A stretch of 21,505 nucleotides of DNA from a virus. The translations under genes and the position numbers were made by a program. Below the pieces are notes generated by a model that saw nothing but the letters and a program-made list of their open reading frames with translations, was not told where the DNA came from and made no database searches. The DNA lies in the IMG/VR virus record IMGVR_UViG_3300023099_000018, positions 1-21,505 of that record; one strand, given 5' to 3'. The number at the start of each line of letters is the position of its first letter. The stretch's first letter is position 1. This document shows positions 5,216 to 11,297 of this stretch, in pieces.

Positions 5216-6208
5216 TTATTCCCCTTTTACTAGTTTTATGGTTTCACGGCTTTCATTTTTTATGAAAATCAAATTCGGCGTTTCTTCAATAACTGCGTTG
5301 TAAATATTTTCTAATGCTTCAAGCATTAATGCGGCATTGTCGTAGAGTCGTTTCAATCTATCAGCTTCAACCTTGCGGCGTGCTGCATCTTCTTCGGCCT
5401 GCTTCTTAATTGCTTCATTTACCAAGCGCTCTTTTTCTTCAACGGCTTCACGCTGCTTTTTTAATTCTGCTAACTCAGCATCACGCACGGCTTTGCGTTC
5501 TGCATCTATAACGGCTTGCTCTGCGTCTGCTTTCGCCTTGGCTTCGGCTTGTTCCTTTAAAGCTAAAGCTAGCGATGCTTTTTCGCGCTCCGCTGCTTCA
5601 GCCTTATCCTTTTCTAATGCTTCTTGCGCTGCTTTAAGTTCGGCTTGCTGCTGATCAAATGCAATACGGTTCTTAAGTAAAGTCCGCAATCCCTCAAGAC
5701 CTTCAGCTAATGCTTGCGTTGCGGCTTCAGTAAACTCAACAAAAACAGATTCATCTAGTTTTTCAGTAGTGAAATGAAAAATTGCCTTTTCAATTGATTC
5801 AGCATCTTTGCCTTGATAAGAGACTGGCAACATACGATAAGTATTGATTGCTTTTTGAATTTCGATATTGCGTTGACGTTCAGCTTCTTGTTTAGCGAAA
5901 CGTTCTTTTTCTTTGCGCTCCTCCTCTGCTTTAATCGCAGAATGATAGTTCTCTTCTAAAGGTAAAATCTGCGCTGTAATCTCCTTTGCTTTAGCATCAA
6001 CGCGACGCCCATAAGCAAGCGATTCTTCTTTCCCTTCCTTACGTGCTTTTTCAATATTCAATCGAACAAAACGAAGCTCTGCGCGTCCTGCGATTGCTTC
6101 ATTCATTCCCTTAGTCGTAGTCACATCAATAACAACGTTTTCATGCCGTTGTTTAAGCTCTGATATGCCAGCTTCTATAGCGTCGTATATGGTTAGTTCT
6201 TGTTGCAT
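5216..6208 (-). CDS. Long coiled-coil protein of the recombination operon
   Basis: A 330-aa protein with a short globular N-terminus (to about residue 85), a helical segment, then a long Ala/Glu/Lys/Arg-rich coiled coil (about 185-290) of the TolA type and a short C-terminal domain. Similar coiled-coil proteins sit beside recT in many phages, and DUF1351-like proteins are one such group. A role as a scaffold or nuclease modulator is conceivable but cannot be shown. The low-complexity centre makes homology calls unreliable. It starts inside the preceding 54-aa gene (16-nt overlap) and ends just before the RecT start. Confidence 0.8.
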   Translation of the reverse strand: MQQELTIYDAIEAGISELKQRHENVVIDVTTTKGMNEAIAGRAELRFVRLNIEKARKEGKEESLAYGRRVDAKAKEITAQILPLEENYHSAIKAEEERKEKERFAKQEAERQRNIEIQKAINTYRMLPVSYQGKDAESIEKAIFHFTTEKLDESVFVEFTEAATQALAEGLEGLRTLLKNRIAFDQQQAELKAAQEALEKDKAEAAEREKASLALALKEQAEAKAKADAEQAVIDAERKAVRDAELAELKKQREAVEEKERLVNEAIKKQAEEDAARRKVEADRLKRLYDNAALMLEALENIYNAVIEETPNLIFIKNESRETIKLVKGE

Positions 6209-6357
6209 TTTGAATCCTTGTCATTGTGTAAAGGTTGGTCGTATACGTATAAGTTTTTTCGCTTTAAGAAGAGCATGCTTTTAATCCATGCTCTCGCGTT
6301 GTGCCTATTCGCGTGAAGCCTTTCGGCTTCCTTGCGTAGTTGTTTAAGTATCGTCAT
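6193..6357 (-). CDS. 54-aa basic protein
   Basis: A short Arg/Lys/His/Asn-rich product beginning MTILKQLRKEAERLHANRHN. The ATG lies one base after the stop of the 108-aa gene (TGATATG), and AAGG lies about a dozen bases upstream. A longer in-frame start at 6471 would run 113 bases inside the upstream gene and is rejected for that reason. The basic helix could bind nucleic acid, but no motif is recognised. Confidence 0.55.
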   Translation of the reverse strand: MTILKQLRKEAERLHANRHNARAWIKSMLFLKRKNLYVYDQPLHNDKDSKCNKN

Positions 6358-6358
6358 A

Positions 6359-6685
6359 TCAAGCAAAAGCCTTAATGGGTGGGTTAGAAAAACAAACAGC
6401 GCTGTGGCGATTAAATTCTCTATTACGAATGGTGTAAACCGTATGCTGCCGTAATGAATCCATGAAAACATTGCGAAGCATTTTTTCGATCATGGTGTCT
6501 TTCGATTCATCTTGTAAAAATAGATGCTGAATCGCAGTAGTTAATTCGGCAAGCTGCGTTCCATCAACGATGTCAACAATTAGAGAAGCTGTAGCGCCTT
6601 TACCTTTGAGCCGATCTAAAAACTTATCCTCTTCTTTGCATACTTCTTCAAAGTGTCCGTTTATAAAAAATTCTTGTTCAGTCAT
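6359..6685 (-). CDS. 108-aa first gene of the leftward operon, unknown
   Basis: The first gene read from the leftward promoter, so it holds the place of N or cI in a lambda-type switch. AAGGA precedes ATG 6685 across a run of A. The product begins MTEQEFFINGHFEEVCKEED and is acidic in the first half, with a middle helix (AELTTAIQHLFLQDESKD). It shows neither the Arg-rich start of N proteins nor a helix-turn-helix or peptidase core of CI repressors. Function unknown; an early regulator or anti-host factor would fit the position. Confidence 0.7.
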   Translation of the reverse strand: MTEQEFFINGHFEEVCKEEDKFLDRLKGKGATASLIVDIVDGTQLAELTTAIQHLFLQDESKDTMIEKMLRNVFMDSLRQHTVYTIRNREFNRHSAVCFSNPPIKAFA

Positions 6686-6724
6686 TTTTTTTCCTTGGGT
6701 TGGTTGTTTTGATTCGATGAATGA

Positions 6725-6753
6725 ATTATGAACATTTGTTATGATCGTGTCAA
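6725..6753 (-). promoter_or_regulatory. Leftward early promoter (PL-like)
   Basis: On the minus strand TTGACA (6753-6748) and CATAAT (6730-6725) are separated by exactly 17 bases: a perfect -35 and a 5/6 -10 at ideal spacing. Transcription would begin near 6718 and reach the 108-aa gene after a leader of about 30 nt. An operator-like site (6731-6740) fills the spacer, so a bound repressor would block it directly. Confidence 0.85.
6731..6740. promoter_or_regulatory. Operator-like site 1
   Basis: AACATTTGTT is a 4+4 palindrome (AACA, TT, TGTT) inside the spacer of the leftward promoter. It is followed by AT, so the right half reads TGTTAT. Two close copies occur at 6755 and 6800. A Cro-like protein is encoded next door. 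Confidence 0.6.
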
Positions 6754-6754
6754 T

Positions 6755-6764
6755 AACTTTTGTT
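6755..6764. promoter_or_regulatory. Operator-like site 2
   Basis: AACTTTTGTT differs from site 1 by one base (A to T at the fourth position). It starts 24 bases after site 1, a spacing like that between lambda operators, and lies just upstream of the leftward -35. Confidence 0.5.
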
Positions 6765-6787
6765 GTATAAATTAAATTATATTTTTA

Positions 6788-6816
6788 TTGTCTTTAAATA
6801 ACATTTGTAATAGCAT
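6788..6816 (+). promoter_or_regulatory. Candidate rightward early promoter (PR-like)
   Basis: TTGTCT (6788-6793) and TAGCAT (6811-6816) are 17 bases apart, each matching four of six consensus bases. Operator-like site 3 lies in the spacer, mirroring the leftward promoter. A start near 6823 would give a leader of about 24 nt before the Cro gene. Another possible pair, TTGTAT (6763) with TATTGT (6786), overlaps site 2, so the exact promoter is open. Confidence 0.45.
6800..6809. promoter_or_regulatory. Operator-like site 3
   Basis: AACATTTGTA matches site 1 in nine of ten positions and lies between the -35 and -10 of the candidate rightward promoter. The right half is weaker (TGTA). Confidence 0.5.
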
Positions 6817-6846
6817 CTAAAACGTCATAACCAACGCAGGACGAAA

Positions 6847-7047
6847 ATGAAAACAGAAACAGATTCACATTTAAAGCTGGCAGGCCATGTAATCGAATGC
6901 TTAGGGGGTAATAAAGAAGTGGCAAAAATGTTTGCTATTACTTCTGAGGCCGTCAGCGCATGGCGTAAAAGAGGCATACCCAAACAGATAGAAAGACATT
7001 TAAGAGTTGTTCGCGCCGATTTATTCAAACCCAAAAAAGGGGACTAA
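6847..7047 (+). CDS. Cro/YdaS-like helix-turn-helix regulator
   Basis: A 66-aa DNA-binding protein. VIECLGGNKEVAKMFAITSEAVSAWRKRGIPKQIERHLRVV (split here for reading as residues about 14-55) is the pattern of Cro- and YdaS-type regulators: a first helix, the N-x-x-VA-x-x-F helix, then the recognition helix SEAVSAWRKRGIP. GCAGGA precedes the ATG. It is the first rightward early gene next to three operator-like sites, so it probably binds them and shuts down early transcription, as Cro does. YdaS relatives are sometimes annotated as antitoxins; no toxin partner is seen here. Confidence 0.82.
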   Translation: MKTETDSHLKLAGHVIECLGGNKEVAKMFAITSEAVSAWRKRGIPKQIERHLRVVRADLFKPKKGD

Positions 7048-7830
7048 ATGCGCATTACGCCCAAAGATTGGAGGTCGTTCCAGCATTACAAGGAACGCAA
7101 CCCGCCATGGATTCGTTTGCATAAAAAACTTCTTGATAACTTCGAATTTCAATGCTTGCCTGTTGCTAGCAGAGCGCTAGCACCGATGCTCTGGTTGCTA
7201 GCAAGCGATGCAATTGATGGAGTAATTGACGCAGACTGCAAAAAACTAGCTTTTCGTTTGAGAATGTCCGTACAAGAAATAGTAGACGGTCTTAAGCCTT
7301 TGATTAATAGTGATTTTTTTTCGGTTGAAGAGCTTGATAGCGTGTTGCTAGCATCTTGCAAGCAACTTGCGCCGAAAAACGCCCCAGAGACAGAGACAGA
7401 GACAGAGACAGAGACAGAGACAGAGACAGAGACAGAGGCACGCGAAAAGCTAGCGCCAAAAGCAAAAACCCAAATCCAAAACGTCGCACTGGCTTCGCCA
7501 TTGCCGGATTTTGTGAACCCTGATCTTTGGAATTCTTTTTGTGAATCCAAGAAAAAAATACACGGCTCGAAATGGTCGCAGTCGATGCATGACTTCAACC
7601 TGAAAGCCTTAATCCGGCTCAGTGATCAAGGGCACGATGCAAACGAAATCATCGAAACAACCCTAGCGAACGGATGGAAGGGATTTTTCGAACCAAAAGC
7701 CAGCCATGGGCAAAAAGGCAAGCTTGTCGAATACAACGGACGCATGCTGACTCAAGCAACCGCAGAAAGCGCCAAGGCTGCGCAGCGCTGGATTGATCAA
7801 GATGAAGAGGAAAACCATGCTACAGACTGA
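7048..7830 (+). CDS. O-like replication initiator with an ET-repeat linker
   Basis: A 260-aa protein. The N-terminal part (about residues 1-110) contains a winged-helix-like region (RALAPMLWLLASDAIDG, then LAFRLRMSVQEIVDGL). A linker made of nine Glu alternating with Thr spans residues 114-130. A C-terminal domain (about 150-245) includes LWNSFCESKKKIHGSKWS and ALIRLSDQGHDANEIIETT. This two-domain plan, the position after cro and before a loader-like gene, and repeats inside the gene match phage initiators such as lambda O, which bind the origin within their own gene. The ATG directly follows the cro stop, with AAAGGGGA upstream. Family membership rests on architecture rather than a specific motif. 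Confidence 0.75.
   Translation: MRITPKDWRSFQHYKERNPPWIRLHKKLLDNFEFQCLPVASRALAPMLWLLASDAIDGVIDADCKKLAFRLRMSVQEIVDGLKPLINSDFFSVEELDSVLLASCKQLAPKNAPETETETETETETETETEAREKLAPKAKTQIQNVALASPLPDFVNPDLWNSFCESKKKIHGSKWSQSMHDFNLKALIRLSDQGHDANEIIETTLANGWKGFFEPKASHGQKGKLVEYNGRMLTQATAESAKAAQRWIDQDEEENHATD
7163..7454. repeat. Cluster of five GCTAGC sites, candidate origin iterons
   Basis: GCTAGC occurs at 7165-7170, 7176-7181, 7197-7202, 7347-7352 and 7449-7454. Three copies share the 9-mer TTGCTAGCA (7163, 7195 and 7345). They lie inside the O-like gene on either side of the hexamer tract, and the A-rich stretch around 7440-7485 follows. In lambda the origin iterons and an AT-rich segment also lie in the middle of gene O. 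The remaining 21 kb hold only about four further copies. Confidence 0.4.
7385..7437. repeat. CAGAGA hexanucleotide tandem repeat
   Basis: Eight perfect CAGAGA units (7385-7432) plus five further bases. The unit is a multiple of three, so copy-number changes by slippage would lengthen or shorten the Glu-Thr linker of the O-like protein without breaking the frame. No unit carries a substitution, which points to recent or ongoing slippage. Confidence 0.9.
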
Positions 7831-8464
7831 CAAAAAAAGATTCGCCAAATGCTTGCTCTATCTCTCGATGAATTACGACAAAACGTTAAACGATGACGCC
7901 TATGGAATGTGGTTCGATTTGCTTAAGGACTACGACATTGAGGAAGTCGAAAAAGCATTTTTCAAGATGTTCAAAAACACCGATGTTGGCCAATTCGCAC
8001 CCAAGCCTTCGGACATCATCCGAATGATCGAAGGATCATCTACAGAAACTGCCGCGCTCGCTTGGACAAAGGCTGATCGTGCAGTGGGAGTAGTCGGGAT
8101 TTATCGAGATATCTGCTTCGATGACGCAATAATCAATCGCGTGATAAGCGATATGGGCGGATGGGTGAAATTCTGTTCATGTCCTTCAAATGACGAATGG
8201 GGCTTTGTAGAAAACGACTTCAAAGCGCGTTACAAGGGCTACAAACTGCGTAGCAACCTGAGCGAGTACCCAAGGCAGCTAAACGGCATCGCAAATTCAC
8301 AGAATTCGCAAAGCGGGTTTGAAAAGGAGCCGGTTTATTTGTTTGGAAGCCAGGAAACAGCCCGCCACGTTCACAACGGAGGCTTAGATATACCTTTGCA
8401 TCAAGTGGGAGTTTTAAACGCAGCCAAGGACGTTTTAATCGGTTTTGAAAAAAAAGATGTGTGA
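7817..8464 (+). CDS. Probable replication protein in the helicase-loader position
   Basis: A 215-aa protein beginning MLQTDKKRFAKCLLYLSMNY. The N-terminal half (WFDLLKDYDIEEVEKAFFKMFKNTDVGQFAPKPSDIIRMIEG) is a helical block common to phage proteins next to O-like initiators. The second half includes DMGGWVKFC and FVENDFKARYKGY, which resemble DUF6475-type proteins. The start at 7817 has GAGG seven bases upstream and overlaps the O-like stop by 14 nt; an upstream in-frame ATG at 7793 lacks a site. A helicase-loader role like lambda P is inferred from position. Confidence 0.65.
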   Translation: MLQTDKKRFAKCLLYLSMNYDKTLNDDAYGMWFDLLKDYDIEEVEKAFFKMFKNTDVGQFAPKPSDIIRMIEGSSTETAALAWTKADRAVGVVGIYRDICFDDAIINRVISDMGGWVKFCSCPSNDEWGFVENDFKARYKGYKLRSNLSEYPRQLNGIANSQNSQSGFEKEPVYLFGSQETARHVHNGGLDIPLHQVGVLNAAKDVLIGFEKKDV

Positions 8465-8663
8465 TTTTTGTAAAGCAGCGGAACACCAAGGGCGATGCGG
8501 TCTGTATTTTTGGGGTTGTCTGAACTGCTGCGCAAGGGCAGTAATCAGCGCAAGGCCAAGCCGTAGATCGCAGGAATCAATCATGGCAGCCATTCAGAAA
8601 TACCCAGAATCACCGACAAAACAACAGATTCTTAACCATATCGAAACATTAAGGACTTCATGA
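8457..8663 (+). CDS. Small zinc-finger-like protein
   Basis: A 68-aa protein with CDFC at residues 2-5 and a second group, CLNCC, near residues 25-29, probably binding one zinc ion, followed by a basic tail (RPSRRSQES). The ATG overlaps the end of the preceding gene by eight bases; a TTG at 8445 would add four Lys-rich residues. The stop overlaps the resolvase start (ATGA). Similar small Cys-rich proteins are usual between replication and resolvase genes in lambdoid phages. Function unknown, probably nucleic-acid related. Confidence 0.65.
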   Translation: MCDFCKAAEHQGRCGLYFWGCLNCCARAVISARPSRRSQESIMAAIQKYPESPTKQQILNHIETLRTS

Positions 8664-9118
8664 ACGAATGCATTTTAGCGCTGGACTTGGGCACAAAAAC
8701 AGGCTGGGCTATACGCCTTAACACAGGGGTAATTTTCACAGGCACATCAAAGCATATTCCTCACAAGAGCAACCAACTCATGAACCGGTGGAGTTTGTTC
8801 ATTGCAATGCTCAACAAGCTTGCTGATAAGGGCGAAATTCAAGTTGTTTATTACGAGGAAGTTCGACGGCATTTAGGCACACAAGCCGCTCACATTTACG
8901 GAGGCTTTAAAGCACTGCTTGAGCAATGGTGCCAAGAGCGAAATATTCAAATGAAAGGGGTAGGGGTTGGAGAAATAAAAAAGTTCTGGACTGGACGAGG
9001 TAACGCGCAAAAAAAGGACATGGAACAAGAAGCAGAACGTCGGGGCTTCATTGTTAAAGACGATAACGAGGCGGATGCCTTAGCACTTCTACATTACGGG
9101 ATGAAAGAACATGGTTGA
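8660..9118 (+). CDS. RuvC-like Holliday junction resolvase
   Basis: A 152-aa RNase H-fold nuclease of the RuvC type. Catalytic acids are visible in order: Asp9 in LALDLGTKTGWA, Glu66/Glu67 in VVYYEEV, and Asp139 (with Glu137) in DDNEADALALLHYG. A VGVGEIKKFWTGRGNAQKKDM block (about residues 101-121) is also typical of RuvC-like phage proteins. It would cut four-way junctions or branched replication intermediates before packaging and so fills the place of Rap/RusA in other lambdoids. It fits the RecT/YqaJ recombination pair. Overlapping starts and stops tie it to both neighbours. Confidence 0.85.
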   Translation: MNECILALDLGTKTGWAIRLNTGVIFTGTSKHIPHKSNQLMNRWSLFIAMLNKLADKGEIQVVYYEEVRRHLGTQAAHIYGGFKALLEQWCQERNIQMKGVGVGEIKKFWTGRGNAQKKDMEQEAERRGFIVKDDNEADALALLHYGMKEHG

Positions 9119-9419
9119 TAACATTGGCTGCATGCGTACCTTGATGACACCATCACAGCGACAGCTTCTAGCAGAGCGCTTGAAGGGCTTAGGAATTCGA
9201 GCCAACTACAAGTCTATGGAGTCGCTTAGCGCAGGCGTTGCAAAGGTTTTAGAAGTGCCTATTCCGGAAGATGTAAGCGACAGGAACGCGATGGTGCGTA
9301 AGTATTACCTTTCGCATCAGAAGGTTGATATTGACCTAAAGATTCGGGTGTTTAAGCCGATGAATGGATATGCGGCAAGGATGAACGCTATTGCTATGTT
9401 GGCTGAGGGGACAAGATGA
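9111..9419 (+). CDS. 102-aa hypothetical early protein
   Basis: The frame starts at ATG 9111, eight bases before the end of the resolvase gene; in-frame ATGs at 9132 and 9144 are possible alternatives. TPSQRQLLAERLKGLGIRANYKSMESL is helical and could contain a small DNA-binding element, but no family is recognised. The C-terminal half (LSHQKVDIDLKIRVFKPMNGYAARMNAIAML) has no motif I know. The stop overlaps the next start. It lies in the replication/recombination part of the operon. Confidence 0.65.
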   Translation: MVDNIGCMRTLMTPSQRQLLAERLKGLGIRANYKSMESLSAGVAKVLEVPIPEDVSDRNAMVRKYYLSHQKVDIDLKIRVFKPMNGYAARMNAIAMLAEGTR

Positions 9420-9616
9420 ACGAAGATTTTTTTTTAAGAAGTGGATATGAGTTAGTTGCGATTCGTTGTGCCCTTGAAGGATTTAAAGCGGGGACAAAAG
9501 ACAAGGCTCAAAAAATATTCTTCAATGAATTGATTAACGATATCAAGCAAATAGAAAACAGAAATATAGCGGCTTTGAGGGATGTTGTTAAGGTGAAAAC
9601 AGAGGCCGCAGAGTAA
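9416..9616 (+). CDS. 66-aa helical hypothetical protein
   Basis: The product is mostly alpha-helical and charged (EDFFLRSGYELVAIRCALEG; KAQKIFFNELINDIKQIENR). GGGG five bases before the ATG and an ATGA overlap with the preceding stop support translation. A 44-nt gap with AGGAG follows before the next gene, the longest break in this part of the operon. Function unknown. Confidence 0.6.
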   Translation: MNEDFFLRSGYELVAIRCALEGFKAGTKDKAQKIFFNELINDIKQIENRNIAALRDVVKVKTEAAE

Positions 9617-9660
9617 GCTAGACCATTCCGCGCACACGCGCATTTAATTGAGGAGTTTCA

Positions 9661-9864
9661 ATGATTTATATTTATAAAGCTGAATCTTTCCATTGTGTAG
9701 AAAAGGGCGATGTTTTCACCATTAAGCGCGAGTTTAAATGTCCAACTTCTGGCGAAACCTACTATGAAATGACTAGTAAAAAGACATTAGAAAAAAACAA
9801 GATGTTTACAGTTCCAGCCGTTGCGTTTGACGCATTTTTTGATTCAGTAGAGGAGCTTAAATGA
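9661..9864 (+). CDS. 67-aa beta-rich hypothetical protein
   Basis: The product begins MIYIYKAESFHCVEKGDVF and is built of short strands (VFTIKREF, YYEMTSKKTL, MFTVPAVAF). GAGGAG about eight bases before the ATG is a strong ribosome binding site. The pattern MIY, a short strand region, then AF-x-x-F and a Val-Glu ending is shared with the N-terminal 55 residues of the next protein, so the two may have arisen by tandem duplication. No function is known. Confidence 0.65.
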   Translation: MIYIYKAESFHCVEKGDVFTIKREFKCPTSGETYYEMTSKKTLEKNKMFTVPAVAFDAFFDSVEELK

Positions 9865-10235
9865 TTTATCAGCATGTTGGCCAAGGTTTCAAAGTCACGG
9901 TATTGCGCAAGGACATGAACGCTTTTGGTGACTGGATTGTGTTTTTTAAGATGGAAGATGGTTCGTGTTTAAACCTAAACGAAACAGCATTCGAGGCGAT
10001 GTATACGCCGGTTCGTGAGTATGCGGAATCGAATAAAAATATCGAAGCAGAGCCTGTTGAGGAGAATCAAGAGGAAGATGGATATCTTGAGAGGTTGCGC
10101 GATAACTTCGCTGGTCTTGCAATGCAGGCGTTTTTAATTGAAAAGAAAGACAGAGACTTTGCTTTAGAAGTAATAGCAAAAGATTCTTATCTGCAAGCCG
10201 ATGCAATGCTTAAAGCTAGATCAATAAAGGATTAA
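9861..10235 (+). CDS. 124-aa two-part hypothetical protein with a shuffled phage C-terminal module
   Basis: Residues 1-55 resemble the preceding protein. An acidic linker (EAEPVEENQEEDG) leads to LRDNFAGLAMQAFLIEKK and YLQADAMLKAR, a C-terminal module that many short phage proteins carry behind unrelated N-termini. Its job is unknown. The start overlaps the previous stop by four bases (ATGA). The mix of modules is a sign of the recombination typical of this genome region. Confidence 0.7.
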   Translation: MIYQHVGQGFKVTVLRKDMNAFGDWIVFFKMEDGSCLNLNETAFEAMYTPVREYAESNKNIEAEPVEENQEEDGYLERLRDNFAGLAMQAFLIEKKDRDFALEVIAKDSYLQADAMLKARSIKD

Positions 10236-10237
10236 TC

Positions 10238-10420
10238 ATGAATCGAGAATTCATAGTAAAAAATGATGTTGCAAAGTTGCGCAAAAAGAGAGTCGTAACG
10301 ACTACAATTCGGTTAACAAATGTTACTTTGCAGAAAGTCAAAGAGAGGGCTGCCAAGGAAGATCGAACGCAGTCGAGTTGGTTACAACGATGTATTGAAA
10401 AGGCTGTAGGTGAGTTATGA
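10238..10420 (+). CDS. Arc/CopG-type ribbon-helix-helix protein
   Basis: A 60-aa protein with a basic tail followed by VTTTIRLTNVTLQKVKERAAKEDRTQSSWLQRCIEKAV, read as one strand (TTTIRL) and two helices. This is the ribbon-helix-helix fold of Arc and CopG repressors, which bind DNA as dimers through the paired strands. It would act as a transcriptional regulator, target unknown; phage relatives often control early or middle genes. The ATG lies two bases after the preceding stop. Confidence 0.82.
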   Translation: MNREFIVKNDVAKLRKKRVVTTTIRLTNVTLQKVKERAAKEDRTQSSWLQRCIEKAVGEL

Positions 10421-10578
10421 ACACTAAATGCGAATGTTGCGGCATAGATGTGAACGATGTTAAGGAGGTAATCAAAAGAGCAAACGCTCTTGCTGAAGCC
10501 TTCCTCGATAGTGAGAAAACAATAGCGATACTTTTAGAGCAGGTTAAACGAATGAAAGCGCAGGCGGCAAATGAATAA
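10417..10578 (+). CDS. 53-aa protein with a CxCC start
   Basis: Begins MNTKCECCGIDVNDVKEVIK: three cysteines within five residues, then an amphipathic helix to the end. The ATG overlaps the previous stop (ATGA) and the stop overlaps the next start by eight bases. Both overlaps support it as a translated link in the operon. A single CxCC group could bind metal only with a partner. Function unknown. Confidence 0.65.
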   Translation: MNTKCECCGIDVNDVKEVIKRANALAEAFLDSEKTIAILLEQVKRMKAQAANE

Positions 10579-11146
10579 GAAATTCAAATTAAGCGATAAA
10601 GTTTATTTCTTTGCAGATGATGAAAAACAAATTGGTTACATAACTTCAATATCAATGAACCCTGGTATGAAACACAACATTTGCGTTTCATACGGCAATA
10701 CAGATTGCTGGATAAACGAAAAAGAAATTTATTTATACGGCAATCAACTTGAGCCAAAGCTTCCCACTGTGGAAGAGATGAATCAACGTGCGCGGCGTGA
10801 TGGTGGAGAGTTTAAAGTCACTGAATACTTTGAAGGCAGATTTTTTGGAAGGAGACTTGACCACTGGAATAAATGGGTTCCTGAGTTTTGGCATGAAAAC
10901 GGACTTGTTTATGAATGTGATGATGATCCATCAATTTTTGACCTCATCGAGAAGCCAAAAGAATGGAGTGTTGATTATTACGTTTATTTTGATGCAAGCA
11001 CTGGCTCGATTGATTTATTAACAGAATCGCAGCGCTTTATGAGAGGCATTAATAAGTACCCAGAAAACTGGAAAGAACGCAGACACTATAAGCGCGTAGA
11101 CGGCAAGACTGAATTAGTTCTTAGCGAGAGGATTGGTGATGAATAA
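10571..11146 (+). CDS. 191-aa hypothetical with an SH3-like N-terminus
   Basis: Residues about 4-55 (FKLSDKVYFFADDEKQIGYI, then ICVSYGN and CWINEKEIYLY) look like a small beta barrel of the SH3/KOW type, comparable with the leftward 60-aa protein at 3045. The remaining 130 residues are rich in aromatic and acidic positions (VPEFWHENGLVYECDDDPS) and match no family I know. One of the larger unrecognised genes in this operon. Tightly coupled to both neighbours. Confidence 0.7.
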   Translation: MNKKFKLSDKVYFFADDEKQIGYITSISMNPGMKHNICVSYGNTDCWINEKEIYLYGNQLEPKLPTVEEMNQRARRDGGEFKVTEYFEGRFFGRRLDHWNKWVPEFWHENGLVYECDDDPSIFDLIEKPKEWSVDYYVYFDASTGSIDLLTESQRFMRGINKYPENWKERRHYKRVDGKTELVLSERIGDE

Positions 11147-11297
11147 GTTTGCAGCGCTTCTTATTTCCGTATTGGTGCCAGTTTTTATTTATTGGCTATG
11201 TGGCGGCGACTTTAATAGATCACCGGGGCTTGGCATTACCTTTGCCTTTTCGTTAATCGCTGGATCTATTGCTTATTGGGATTGTAAAAATGATTAA
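11139..11297 (+). CDS. 52-aa membrane protein, two spans
   Basis: Begins MNKFAALLISVLVPVFIYWL (first span) and continues through a short polar loop (CGGDFNRSPG) to a second hydrophobic segment (ITFAFSLIAGSIAYW). It would sit in the inner membrane as a hairpin. It overlaps the preceding gene by eight bases and the next by eight. Position beside another membrane-associated protein suggests a shared envelope role, but nothing specific can be said. Confidence 0.62.
   Translation: MNKFAALLISVLVPVFIYWLCGGDFNRSPGLGITFAFSLIAGSIAYWDCKND

Noticed and set aside
5373-5654. 93-aa plus-strand frame rich in Ala, Ser and Cys
   Set aside because: It is the complement of the Glu/Lys/Ala coiled-coil region, which produces such Ser/Ala/Phe runs.
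6193-6471. Longer 92-aa version of the 54-aa leftward gene
   Set aside because: The extension lies entirely inside the upstream 108-aa gene; the ATG at 6357 one base after that gene's stop is the natural start.
7385-7437. CRISPR-like array
   Set aside because: A simple 6-bp tandem repeat without spacers, inside a gene.
7149-7598. 149-aa minus-strand frame with a Ser-Val repeat
   Set aside because: It is the antisense reading of the CAGAGA tract within the O-like gene.
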